Source of the DNA: Pedobacter nutrimenti | GTDB lineage: Bacteria > Bacteroidota > Bacteroidia > Sphingobacteriales > Sphingobacteriaceae | Length of the DNA stretch: 64,000 nucleotides | NCBI RefSeq assembly: GCF_003208655.1 | Contig: NZ_QKLU01000008.1 | Span: 248,001-312,000, forward strand | Direction: 5' to 3' | Shown: piece after piece, positions 40,954 through 49,471 of the stretch | Layout: the number at the start of each line of letters is the position of its first letter | How positions within the stretch are numbered: position 1 is the first letter of the stretch | The notes under the pieces: model-generated | Told to the model about the DNA's origin: nothing | Databases searched by the model: none | What the model saw: only the letters and a program-made list of their open reading frames with translations | Translations under genes and position numbers: made by a program

Positions 40954-42066
40954 TTACTTGCCGTAAGTAAAATCATGATCTTTTTTGATGTTCAGCAGCG
41001 TCTGATAAATCAGGCTGATGACATTGTCTACATCTTCTTTATGTACCATTTCCACCGTGGTATGCATATAGCGTAAAGGTAAGGAAATCAAGGCCGATGG
41101 TACCCCGTCATTGGAATAAGCAAAGGCATCTGTATCGGTTCCTGTAGAACGTGAAGAAGCCTGACGCTGGAAAGGAATGTTATTTTTTTCTGCAGTCTGA
41201 ATGAGTAATTTATTCAGATTGGTTTGTACCGCAGGGGCGTAAGATACAACCGGGCCTTTTCCGCAAGCCAGGTCCCCCTGGGTAATTTTATTGATCATTG
41301 GGGTACTTGTGTCATGAGTTACATCTGTAACGATCGCTACATTGGGTTTGATCCGGTTGGCAATCATCTCTGCCCCGCGAAGACCAATCTCTTCCTGTAC
41401 CGAATTCACAATGTATAAACCAAAAGGAAGTTTTTTCTTGTTTTCCTGTAGTAACCGGGCTACTTCTGCAATCATAAAACCACCTGCTCTGTTGTCCAGG
41501 GCACGGCCTACATAATACCGGTCGTTTAAGATCATGAACTCATCTTCATATGTAATCACACATCCTACGTGAACCCCAAGTGCCTCTACTTCTTCTTTGC
41601 TGGTACAACCGCAGTCCAGGAAGATGTTTTTTAAAGCAGGGGCATGTTCTTTTTCTCCACCACGGGTATGAATGGCAGGCCATCCGAATACCGCTTTTAC
41701 CAATCCCTTGTCGGTATGTATATTCACCCTTTTTGATGGGGCAATCTGATGATCTGAACCACCGTTACGGATCACATAGATCAGGCCATCTGAGGTAATG
41801 TAGTTCACAAACCAGGAAATCTCATCAGCATGTGCTTCTATGACAACTTTGTAGGTTGCTTTTGGATTAATCACACCCACGGCTGTTCCATAACTGTCAA
41901 TAAAGCTTTCATCTATATATGGCTTAAGGTAATCAAGCCAAAGTTTCTGCCCTGGATATTCAAAACCAGTTGGTGAAGGATTATTGATATATTTTTCAAA
42001 AAATTGTAGCGATTTTTTATTGACAACAGAAACATGTTTCTGCTTGTCATCTTTCTTTTTAGCCAT
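40954..42066 (-). CDS. M42-family metallo-aminopeptidase
   Basis: The 370-residue protein shows all co-catalytic metal ligands of M42 (glutamyl aminopeptidase/endoglucanase-like): His79 in EAHADE, Asp191 in ALDNRAGG, catalytic Glu225 with ligand Glu226 in VQEEIGLRG, Asp248 in VTDVTHD and the final His in LRYMHTTVEM. These enzymes form large cytosolic tetrahedral dodecamers trimming peptides. A charged N-terminal stretch (AKKKDDKQK) precedes the fold. It has its own consensus promoter and a strong terminator, so it is monocistronic. Confidence 0.95.
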   Translation of the reverse strand: MAKKKDDKQKHVSVVNKKSLQFFEKYINNPSPTGFEYPGQKLWLDYLKPYIDESFIDSYGTAVGVINPKATYKVVIEAHADEISWFVNYITSDGLIYVIRNGGSDHQIAPSKRVNIHTDKGLVKAVFGWPAIHTRGGEKEHAPALKNIFLDCGCTSKEEVEALGVHVGCVITYEDEFMILNDRYYVGRALDNRAGGFMIAEVARLLQENKKKLPFGLYIVNSVQEEIGLRGAEMIANRIKPNVAIVTDVTHDTSTPMINKITQGDLACGKGPVVSYAPAVQTNLNKLLIQTAEKNNIPFQRQASSRSTGTDTDAFAYSNDGVPSALISLPLRYMHTTVEMVHKEDVDNVISLIYQTLLNIKKDHDFTYGK

Positions 42067-42087
42067 ATGTCGGTATTAAAATGTAAA

Positions 42088-42118
42088 CAAATATATAAAC
42101 AAGGGACAAAGCCACAAG
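42088..42118 (-). promoter_or_regulatory. Promoter of the M42 peptidase gene
   Basis: Read on the minus strand: CTTG (42118-42115), exactly 19 bases, then TATATTTG (42095-42088). Transcription is predicted near 42081, 15 bases before the ATG at 42066. Confidence 0.8.
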
Positions 42119-42125
42119 TTAAGGG

Positions 42126-42539
42126 TTAAAGTTCTAACTCCATAATGACAAAGTCAAAACCATTTTCATAATAAGTCTTTTCCGTTTTTTTAAAACCGAA
42201 TTTTGCATAAAAAGAAGAGGCATTGACCCTTGCATTGCACCATATCTTTTTTGCACCTGTTTTTTTGATGAATTCAATAATATGTTCCAGCAACAGGCTT
42301 CCAAAACCTTTTCCCTGAGCTTCAGGGAGGGTCGCAAATTTTCTGAACTGACAAAGTTCGCCCTGCTCAAAAAGGGAGACAACTGAGCTGAGCTGATCAT
42401 CTGCATATAAACCAAAATGTATTCCCTGGTCATCATTCTTTAGCTTGACCGAGTCAAAAGGCATATCCGGGTACATGGCCTGGTGCCGGATTCTCCAGGT
42501 CAGTGCCGGATGGATCTGTTCTATCTGGATCTTAGGCAT
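42126..42539 (-). CDS. GNAT-family N-acetyltransferase
   Basis: The protein is 137 residues from the ATG at 42539 (MPKIQIEQIHPALTWRIRHQ). The longer frame to 42680 only shadows the MFS gene. The acetyl-CoA-binding motif is clear: FRKFATLPEAQGKGFGSLLLEHIIEF, followed by CNARVNASSFYAKFGFKKTE and a typical final strand. It overlaps the MFS gene by 8 bases, so translation is coupled. The substrate is unknown; a small amine or amino acid is typical. Confidence 0.9.
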   Translation of the reverse strand: MPKIQIEQIHPALTWRIRHQAMYPDMPFDSVKLKNDDQGIHFGLYADDQLSSVVSLFEQGELCQFRKFATLPEAQGKGFGSLLLEHIIEFIKKTGAKKIWCNARVNASSFYAKFGFKKTEKTYYENGFDFVIMELEL

Positions 42540-43701
42540 AATTAAATATTTTCCTTGCGTATAAACGGTAAATGAGGATGTTGATGGCAATAACCAGCAC
42601 CGAACCAAGACAATAGATTGGCCATTGGCCCTTGTCCCAAAGCCAAAGCCCCATGGCTGATCCGAAAGAAGCTCCCACAAAACTCACAGACATAAAAACC
42701 GTATTTAACCGGTTTCTGGCTTCAGGGATCAGGGCATAAATCCTGGTCTGGTTGGTTACATGGATGGCTTGCTGCCCAATGTCTATAAGGATAATCCCAA
42801 CAACAAACAGGTATAAATGACTTCCGGTAAAATAAAAGGCGGCAATACTTGCCAGTTGAAGCAAGAGCCCGATCAGCAGGTTTTTTCTTGGTTCTTTTCC
42901 ATCACTTAATTTTCCAACCAAAGGAGCAGCCAGGGCCCCGGCCGCACCGGCAATTCCAAATAAACCAATTTGCAGAGACTGGAAATTAAAGGGCGGATTG
43001 GCAAGAAACAAAACCATCGTTGTCCAAAAAGCGCTTAGTGTAGCAAAAGCAAGAAAATTGATTAAAGAAGCTTCCCGGAGTACAGGTTGGGTTTTGATGT
43101 AGTTAAACATGGAAGACATGAGTTCCCGGTAAGTGCCTTTGAATGTGGGTTTGCTTTGGGGAAAGCGGCTGGCCATTAATAAAAGCAATAGGAAACAAAG
43201 ACCTGCGGCGATGCCAAACATGGCCCTCCAGCCCCATAAAAATCCAATACTTCCGCTTATGGCCCTGGAACCAAGGATTCCAACAAGTAAACCACTCATA
43301 ATAATGCCAATGGTATGTCCCCGGCTTTCATCTGAACTGAGGTTGGCTGCCATGGGCAGGATCAATTGTGGAACAATAGAGCTTGCGCCAATCAGCACAC
43401 AGGCAATTTCCAAAACCAGGAACGTATGCGAAAAGGCGGCCATTAGCAGCGATGCAATGGCAAGTCCGGTGATCACCAGGATTTGTTTTCTGCGTTCAAA
43501 CATATCTCCTAGGGGGACCAGCAGGAACAGGCCTATGGCATAACCTGCCTGTGTAAGATAAGTGATGCGACCTGCATAACTTTCGGTCAGGCCATATTCT
43601 TTGGCCACCAGGATCACCAGGGGCTGACAATAATAAATATTTGCAACAATCAGCCCTGTACAAAAGGCCATGAGTAAAATGTCTTTACGGCTTAATTTCA
43701 T
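42532..43701 (-). CDS. MFS transporter
   Basis: The 389-residue protein has twelve hydrophobic helices in two six-helix halves. The loop after TM2 reads LGDMFERRKQ, the major-facilitator signature, and VGKLSDGKEPRKN is its repeat in the second half. It resembles the YgaY/EmrD-like drug or sugar efflux branch. The stop of the acyl-CoA carboxylase gene lies immediately before its ATG with no spacer, so the order carboxylase, transporter, acetyltransferase is one operon. The substrate is not deducible. Confidence 0.92.
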   Translation of the reverse strand: MKLSRKDILLMAFCTGLIVANIYYCQPLVILVAKEYGLTESYAGRITYLTQAGYAIGLFLLVPLGDMFERRKQILVITGLAIASLLMAAFSHTFLVLEIACVLIGASSIVPQLILPMAANLSSDESRGHTIGIIMSGLLVGILGSRAISGSIGFLWGWRAMFGIAAGLCFLLLLLMASRFPQSKPTFKGTYRELMSSMFNYIKTQPVLREASLINFLAFATLSAFWTTMVLFLANPPFNFQSLQIGLFGIAGAAGALAAPLVGKLSDGKEPRKNLLIGLLLQLASIAAFYFTGSHLYLFVVGIILIDIGQQAIHVTNQTRIYALIPEARNRLNTVFMSVSFVGASFGSAMGLWLWDKGQWPIYCLGSVLVIAINILIYRLYARKIFNYA

Positions 43702-45243
43702 CTATAATGGGATATTCCCGTGTTTTTTACGTGGATTTTTAACAGCTTTATTTTCCAGCATTTTAAAAGCTTTGATTAATTTTATCCTGGTCTGGTCGGG
43801 TAGAATGACTTCGTCTACGAAGCCGCGTTCAGCGGCCCGGTAAGGATTGGCGAAAATATCTGAATATAACTTTTCCTTTTCCAGCCATTTTTCCTCCGGA
43901 TTTTCTGCGGTGGTGATTTCCTTTTTGAAAATGATCTCTGCTGCACCTTTAGCGCCCATCACGGCAATTTCTGCTGAAGGCCAGGCATAGTTCAGGTCGG
44001 CTCCGATGTGTTTGGAGTTCATTACATCGTAGGCGCCACCATAAGCTTTCCTGGTAATGACCGTAATTCTTGGAACGGTAGCTTCACTAAAAGCATAAAG
44101 TAATTTTGCGCCATTGGAAATGATACCATTCCATTCCTGATCGGTGCCCGGCAAAAAGCCAGGCACATCTTCAAAGACCAGTATCGGAATATTGAAGCAA
44201 TCACAGAAGCGGACAAAACGGGCTGCTTTTACAGAGGCGTGATTATCCAGTACGCCAGCCAGATAAGCGGGCTGGTTGGCGATAATGCCAATACTTCGTC
44301 CACCGAGCCGGGCAAAACCGACCACAATATTCTCTGCATAGTCCTTGTGGACTTCCAGAAAACTGTCTTCATCTGCAGTTTCGGTAATGACATCCCGGAT
44401 GTCATAGGGCTGGTTAGAATTTTGAGGCAGCAAATCATTGAGTTTTTCACGCACTTCATTTCCGGGAGTATAAGGAATTGAAGCAGGCAGTTCCTCACAG
44501 TTCTGCGGCATATAACTCAATAATTTTTTGATGTGGTTTATCGCATCGAGCTCGTTTGGACAGGCAAAATGGGTAACACCAGATTTGGTCGCATGGGTAG
44601 ACGCGCCGCCAAGTTCTTCAGAGGTAACTTCTTCGTGAGTAACGGTTTTGACTACATTGGGGCCGGTGACAAACATATAAGAGGTATTTTCAACCATCAG
44701 AATAAAATCTGTAATGGCCGGAGAATAGACCGCGCCACCAGCGCAGGGCCCCATGATCGCCGAAAGTTGTGGGACAACCCCGGAAGCCTGTACATTTTTA
44801 TAGAAGATATCGGCGTAACCACCAAGGGATACTACGCCCTCCTGTATACGCGCACCGCCACTGTCATTAAGACCAATGACCGGGGCTCCGTTTTTCATGG
44901 CCATGTCCATTATTTTACAGATTTTCTCGGCATGTGTCTCAGACAGGGAACCACCAAAAACAGTGAAATCCTGGGAAAAAACATAGACCAAACGTCCGTT
45001 GATGTTGCCATAACCGGTAACCACACCATCTCCGGGATATTTTTCCTTTTCCATTCCAAAATCTGTACTGCGGTGGGTGACCAGCATTCCGATTTCTTCG
45101 AAAGAACCTTCATCCATCAGGAAATGGATGCGCTCACGGGCGGTTAGTTTTCCTTTTTTATGCTGACCGGCAATACGCGCTGCCCCGCCACCCAGATGGG
45201 CTTGTTTTATTTTATCCTGAAGTAATTCTATTTTATTCTTCAT
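43702..45243 (-). CDS. Acyl-CoA carboxylase, carboxyltransferase beta subunit (propionyl-CoA type)
   Basis: The 513-residue protein is a full-length crotonase-fold carboxyltransferase of the PccB/MmdA family: KGKLTARERIHFLMDEGSFE, GDGVVTGYGNINGRLVYVFS, oxyanion-hole segments NDSGGARIQEGVVSLGGY and MGPCAGGAVYSPAI, then in the second half VFEDVPGFLPGTDQEWNGII and TRKAYGGAYDVM. It moves CO2 between biotin and propionyl-/methylmalonyl-CoA. No biotin carrier or carboxylase subunit gene is adjacent, so these must be encoded elsewhere, or the protein belongs to a decarboxylase. It is the first gene of the operon with the MFS and GNAT genes. Confidence 0.94.
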   Translation of the reverse strand: MKNKIELLQDKIKQAHLGGGAARIAGQHKKGKLTARERIHFLMDEGSFEEIGMLVTHRSTDFGMEKEKYPGDGVVTGYGNINGRLVYVFSQDFTVFGGSLSETHAEKICKIMDMAMKNGAPVIGLNDSGGARIQEGVVSLGGYADIFYKNVQASGVVPQLSAIMGPCAGGAVYSPAITDFILMVENTSYMFVTGPNVVKTVTHEEVTSEELGGASTHATKSGVTHFACPNELDAINHIKKLLSYMPQNCEELPASIPYTPGNEVREKLNDLLPQNSNQPYDIRDVITETADEDSFLEVHKDYAENIVVGFARLGGRSIGIIANQPAYLAGVLDNHASVKAARFVRFCDCFNIPILVFEDVPGFLPGTDQEWNGIISNGAKLLYAFSEATVPRITVITRKAYGGAYDVMNSKHIGADLNYAWPSAEIAVMGAKGAAEIIFKKEITTAENPEEKWLEKEKLYSDIFANPYRAAERGFVDEVILPDQTRIKLIKAFKMLENKAVKNPRKKHGNIPL

Positions 45244-45291
45244 GTATGCTGAATCAATTTTTTTATCCTCTAAACTTTTCTAAATTAACAA

Positions 45292-46524
45292 TTACCAGCG
45301 ATATTGCAGCCTGGCGGTAAACACATCATCTTTCAAATCTTCGGTATAGCCAGGTAAACTGGTTGGATCATTTACAACGTGTTCATTATACAAAGTTATT
45401 TTTACGCGTGTATTGAGTACATAGGTCAAGCCGTAACCCAGCGTGCTGAATTTGATGTCACCTGCAGAAGTATTGCTCTTTAAACCAATGTCACTTTCCT
45501 TTAATTTCCGGTTGGGGTCGTAAGCATCATAAGCCAGCAAGGCCGTAAATTTCGATTTTGCAATTTGTTGGGTCAGCCATAAATAGTAACCTGAAAAGGG
45601 GCGCAGGTACAGGTCTGTGGTTGGCTGGGCAGAAAAACTCTGACTGGCCATAGGGCCATTAATACTGGGCGAAGAAGCCACACCAGGCTGGGTTCCTCCG
45701 ATATACTCTGCCTTAAAAATAGTTTTCCCGAAGGTATTGTCATACTGAAGCTGAAGATTTCCTCCAAAATAATCTCTTTTGGCGTTCCATCCTACATTTT
45801 CGGCGCCGCTGTGTTTAACATACTGATCTCCTTCAAAAGTATAATAGCTTTCTGTATCATTTCTCACGCTACCCTTGTAAACCGAGCCCCCAAAACCGAT
45901 ATGCAGTTTTTTATTGGCCAGACTGTCAAATTTAAAAGCAAGATTTCCGATCACATCTTTTTTAGAGTCATAATCCCGGGCTGCATAACCGCTACCACTA
46001 ACCAGGGCCAGGTCTGCGGTGATGAATTTAAAAATGTTCTTAGGATGGTAGCTGATCATGGCGCCGATATCCCTTTCCCGGGGCATCAGTGTTTGGAACA
46101 CCCGGGCCCTTTCCGGAAAATCGCGGAAACCTGATGAATAGACAATGGAGTGCCCGAAAGGACGGTTAAACAAACCCGCTGTAAAAATAAGGTCTTTGGA
46201 AGTGGGCCTGTAAAGCTGTATAAAAGCATCCATGAGCTGTACCCCGTTTTGTGTGGCATCGATTTGAAAAACAATACTGGAGTACTTATCCACACGGTCT
46301 ATTTTTAATCTTCCGCGCCGGATGATAAAACGGTCCCTGGAGTTTTTTGAAAAATCCCCACCTGAAAAAGACAGAATACCTTCAGACTGCGCCCTTTGAT
46401 ACTGTGTCTGCAGGTAACCGGTAATGGCAATTTCATGGGGGTCATAAGTGGATGGGGCGTTGTTGCTTTGACTCCGGGCGGCCAGTGGAAATAAGAGGGG
46501 TAACAGAAGTAGGTATCGTTTCAT
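45292..46524 (-). CDS. Phosphate-selective (OprO/OprP-type) outer-membrane porin
   Basis: The protein is 410 residues from the ATG at 46524. The signal peptide (YLLLLPLLFPLAARSQS) is followed by an outer-membrane barrel of the OprO/OprP family: ITGYLQTQYQRAQ, RDRFIIRRGRLKIDRV, FIQLYRPTSKDLIFTAGLFN, RPFGHSIVYSSGFRDFPERA, and a C-terminal strand ending in aromatic Trp (FTARLQYRW). Barrels of this family form trimeric pores; phosphate selectivity is established for Pseudomonas members only. It is monocistronic; the small exported gene and the SulP/carbonic anhydrase pair diverge from it. Confidence 0.85.
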   Translation of the reverse strand: MKRYLLLLPLLFPLAARSQSNNAPSTYDPHEIAITGYLQTQYQRAQSEGILSFSGGDFSKNSRDRFIIRRGRLKIDRVDKYSSIVFQIDATQNGVQLMDAFIQLYRPTSKDLIFTAGLFNRPFGHSIVYSSGFRDFPERARVFQTLMPRERDIGAMISYHPKNIFKFITADLALVSGSGYAARDYDSKKDVIGNLAFKFDSLANKKLHIGFGGSVYKGSVRNDTESYYTFEGDQYVKHSGAENVGWNAKRDYFGGNLQLQYDNTFGKTIFKAEYIGGTQPGVASSPSINGPMASQSFSAQPTTDLYLRPFSGYYLWLTQQIAKSKFTALLAYDAYDPNRKLKESDIGLKSNTSAGDIKFSTLGYGLTYVLNTRVKITLYNEHVVNDPTSLPGYTEDLKDDVFTARLQYRW

Positions 46525-46647
46525 AGGCAATTGCTCATCGCGGTGCTAAATTACGTTTAATGTATAATTTTATGGTAAGCTCCTGTTGTTTTTTGGAATG
46601 TAAACCATTTAGGGCCTTTTTTTAATTACATTTTTTTTACAACTTAA

Positions 46648-46680
46648 TTTGCTTATTAGGGAAGTTTGGAACTATTTTTG
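46648..46680 (+). promoter_or_regulatory. Promoter for the 46707 gene and probably the SulP-carbonic anhydrase genes
   Basis: TTTG at 46648-46651, 21 bases, then TATTTTTG at 46673-46680 fit the consensus. The predicted start is near 46687, 20 bases before the first ATG. Confidence 0.7.
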
Positions 46681-46706
46681 GGAAAAAGAGATAAGCAAAA
46701 ATAAAC

Positions 46707-47045
46707 ATGAGCTTAAGAAAATACCGTTTACTGATTGTAATTGCCTTCATTGGCATCTTCTCAGCGAAGATGGTAATTTCTGCTGCGCCTGTATTTTTTG
46801 CCCATCTGGATAAAGAGATCATCAAAAATGTAATTATGCAGATTGAACTGGAACATGGTTCTGAGGGAGATTCTGCAAAAACGCTGAAATATGTAGATTG
46901 CAAATTGATTGCTTTGCATGCACCTTTTTCCTATGTTCCGGTGCGCTATCATTTCTTTATCAGGAACAGTTATATTGATCATTTCAAAAGATATGTAAAT
47001 CCATATCACCCTTCCGTGCCGACACCTCCTCCTAACTTGGTATAA
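46707..47045 (+). CDS. Small exported or membrane-anchored protein of unknown function
   Basis: I do not recognise this 112-residue protein. It begins with a positively charged tip and one hydrophobic segment (YRLLIVIAFIGIFSAKMVIS), either a signal peptide or an anchor, followed by a soluble part with Lys/Glu-rich helix (KEIIKNVIMQIELEHG), one cysteine (VDCKLI) and a proline-rich end (HPSVPTPPPNLV). A good promoter precedes it, and the SulP gene follows on the same strand 79 bases later. The association with anion transport is inferred from position only. Confidence 0.7.
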   Translation: MSLRKYRLLIVIAFIGIFSAKMVISAAPVFFAHLDKEIIKNVIMQIELEHGSEGDSAKTLKYVDCKLIALHAPFSYVPVRYHFFIRNSYIDHFKRYVNPYHPSVPTPPPNLV

Positions 47046-47124
47046 GTTTTTTTATAGAAGCGACTGTTATTTAAGTCGTTACTGTATAGTAAAATAATTA
47101 TATACACGAATAAAATTTAATTTT

Positions 47125-48726
47125 ATGCAAGAAGGGAATTCAATCTTTTCAAGGTTGGACGTAAAGAAATATATTTTAAAAAAGAACCTGAAGCGTGATC
47201 TTCCGGCGAGTATTGTAGTGTTTTTAGTTGCACTGCCACTCTGTCTGGGTATTGCTTTGGCTTCAGGTGCACCGCTTTTCGCAGGATTGATTGCCGGAAT
47301 TATCGGAGGGGTAGTCGTTGCGAGTTTTAGCGGATCACAATTAAGTGTGACCGGACCAGCTGCTGGTTTAACGGTAATTGTACTGGGTGCGATTGCACAA
47401 CTGGGATCCTACCAGACTTTTTTGCTGGCCGTTGTGTTGGCAGGGGTAATGCAAATGGTTTTGGGAATGATTAAAGCCGGAACGATCGGGAATTACTTTC
47501 CTTCGAGTGTGATCGAAGGAATGCTGGCAGCGATCGGGTTAATTCTGATCCTTAAACAGCTCCCACATGCTTTAGGAGTGGACTCTGATTTTCCTGGAGA
47601 CGAGAGTTTTTTCCAGAAAAATGACGAGAATACATTTTCGGCAATTAATAGTGCACTGAGCCATTTTAGCCTGGCGGCTATTGTCATTAGTGCTTTATCC
47701 ATCGCCATACTTTTATTTTGGCCGAAAATTAAAAAAGTCAGCAGCATCCCCGCCCCCTTAATTGTCGTTGTGCTGGGGATTGCACTAAGTTATGCATTTA
47801 AAAGCACCTCTTATGCGCTGGAAGCCAAACAGATGGTGGCTATCCCCGTGGTACAAGGCTGGTCGGAGTTTATGGGACTGTTCACCCTGCCTAATTTCGC
47901 GGCGATAGGAAATAAAGACGTATGGGTGGTTGCAGGTACCATTGCGATTGTTGCAAGTTTGGAAACCCTGCTGAGTATTGAAGCTGTTGATAAGATCGAT
48001 CCGATTAAAAGGATTTCCCCGACAAACCGCGAACTTTTTGCCCAGGGTATCGGGAATGTGGCCAGCGGAATGATTGGCGGTTTACCGATGACTTCAGTTA
48101 TTGTAAGAAGTTCTGCGAATGTGAATGCGGGCGGAAGAACAAAAATGTCAGCTATTTTTCATGGCTGCTGGTTATTGTTGTCCTTATTGTTTATACCAGG
48201 AATTATCAATATGGTTCCGCTGGCCTGTCTGGCGGCGATCCTGTTGGTAACGGGTTATAAACTGACCAGAATAGAATTGTTTAAGCATATGTACCACAAA
48301 GGCTGGGACCAGTTTGTTCCTTTTGTGGTGACCGTGGTTGCGGTATTGCTTACAGACCTGTTAAAAGGAGTTGCTATTGGGATGCTGGTTTCCATATTCT
48401 ATTTGCTGCGCACCAATATGCGTAACCCTTTCTTTTACAGGATCCATGAAGAGGGAAATAAAAAGAACATCAGGATCAAGCTCGCCGAAGAAGTTTCCTT
48501 TTTAAATAAAGCCGCCATACAGGTGATGCTCAACAGGATTCCTAAGGAAACTACGGTGACAATTGACGGGAGCAATTCCAGATATATAGATCCGGACGTG
48601 CTGGAGACCATTTTTAACTATAAGCACAATGCTTATACCAAAGGAATTATTGTGATATTGGAGGATATAAAATCCCATTACATAGTACCTAAATTAACTA
48701 ACAAATTAGAAGACATTAATAATTAA
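47125..48726 (+). CDS. SulP-family anion transporter (probable bicarbonate transporter)
   Basis: The 533-residue inner-membrane protein starts with KRDLPASIVVFLVALPLCLG and GAPLFAGLIAGIIGGVVVAS, has about 12-14 hydrophobic helices, the SulP region SVTGPAAGLTVIVLG and a C-terminal cytosolic STAS-like part (KLAEEVSFLNKAAIQVMLNR, then TVTIDGSNSRYID). SulP proteins move sulfate, bicarbonate or other anions with Na+ or H+. A beta-carbonic anhydrase gene starts 6 bases downstream, and SulP plus carbonic anhydrase pairs point to bicarbonate uptake in many bacteria, so that substrate is favoured though not proven. Confidence 0.92.
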   Translation: MQEGNSIFSRLDVKKYILKKNLKRDLPASIVVFLVALPLCLGIALASGAPLFAGLIAGIIGGVVVASFSGSQLSVTGPAAGLTVIVLGAIAQLGSYQTFLLAVVLAGVMQMVLGMIKAGTIGNYFPSSVIEGMLAAIGLILILKQLPHALGVDSDFPGDESFFQKNDENTFSAINSALSHFSLAAIVISALSIAILLFWPKIKKVSSIPAPLIVVVLGIALSYAFKSTSYALEAKQMVAIPVVQGWSEFMGLFTLPNFAAIGNKDVWVVAGTIAIVASLETLLSIEAVDKIDPIKRISPTNRELFAQGIGNVASGMIGGLPMTSVIVRSSANVNAGGRTKMSAIFHGCWLLLSLLFIPGIINMVPLACLAAILLVTGYKLTRIELFKHMYHKGWDQFVPFVVTVVAVLLTDLLKGVAIGMLVSIFYLLRTNMRNPFFYRIHEEGNKKNIRIKLAEEVSFLNKAAIQVMLNRIPKETTVTIDGSNSRYIDPDVLETIFNYKHNAYTKGIIVILEDIKSHYIVPKLTNKLEDINN

Positions 48727-48732
48727 CATACC

Positions 48733-49398
48733 ATGTGTGCAAAATTAGAACAACAACAAGCTCATCAAATCACCTACGAAGGATTACTTAAAGGCAACAA
48801 AGACTGGGTTGCAGCCACGCTGAAAGAAGATCCTCAGTTTTTTGACCGGTTATCCGCTGGGCAGGCCCCGCCGGTATTGTGGATTGGCTGTTCCGACAGC
48901 CGCGTGCCGGCCAATCAGATTACCAATACCATGCCTGGTGATATTTTTGTACACCGCAATATTGCCAATGTGGTCACACATACGGACATGAACCTGCTGA
49001 GTGTACTGGATTATTCAGTTAATGTATTAAAAATAAAGCACATCATAGTCTGTGGTCATTATGGTTGCGGTGGTGTGAATGCGGCCCTTGGAGATAAACA
49101 AGTAGGATTAATCGACAACTGGTTAAGAAACATCAAAGATGTGATCCGTATGCATGAACGTGAAATGTCTACGATTAAAGATCCTCAAAAAAGGTCTGAC
49201 AGACTTGTAGAATTGAATGCGATAGAAAGTGCCGCTAACGTAATGAGTACTTCTATTGTACAAAATGCATGGGCTTCAGGTCAGGAGCTTTCTGTTCATG
49301 CCTGGGTGTATAGCCTGAAAACAGGATTGATTACCGATCTGCAGGTAAGTGCCTCGAATTCCGATGAGCTGTCTCCTGTATTCAAAATGAAAGCGTAA
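48733..49398 (+). CDS. Beta-class carbonic anhydrase
   Basis: The 221-residue enzyme shows the zinc site Cys53, Asp55 and Arg57 (the dyad) in IGCSDSRVPANQ, His109 and Cys112 in CGHYGCGGV, and the substrate-channel FVHRNIAN. It interconverts CO2 and bicarbonate. It lies 6 bases after the SulP gene, so it should be co-translated. In a heterotroph the pair could feed bicarbonate to carboxylases such as acyl-CoA carboxylase. A strong terminator closes the operon. Confidence 0.96.
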   Translation: MCAKLEQQQAHQITYEGLLKGNKDWVAATLKEDPQFFDRLSAGQAPPVLWIGCSDSRVPANQITNTMPGDIFVHRNIANVVTHTDMNLLSVLDYSVNVLKIKHIIVCGHYGCGGVNAALGDKQVGLIDNWLRNIKDVIRMHEREMSTIKDPQKRSDRLVELNAIESAANVMSTSIVQNAWASGQELSVHAWVYSLKTGLITDLQVSASNSDELSPVFKMKA

Positions 49399-49435
49399 AA
49401 AACTGTCTCTTTAGAGATTAGTACTTTGTGAAAAC

Positions 49436-49471
49436 AAAAGGCCCGGTATACACACCGGGCCTTTGTTTTTT
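49436..49471. terminator. Bidirectional terminator between carbonic anhydrase and pruA
   Basis: The stem AAAGGCCCGGT/ACCGGGCCTTT (49437-49464) with a 6-base loop is followed by TGTTTTTT. It lies between convergent genes and overlaps the pruA stop. Confidence 0.9.
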
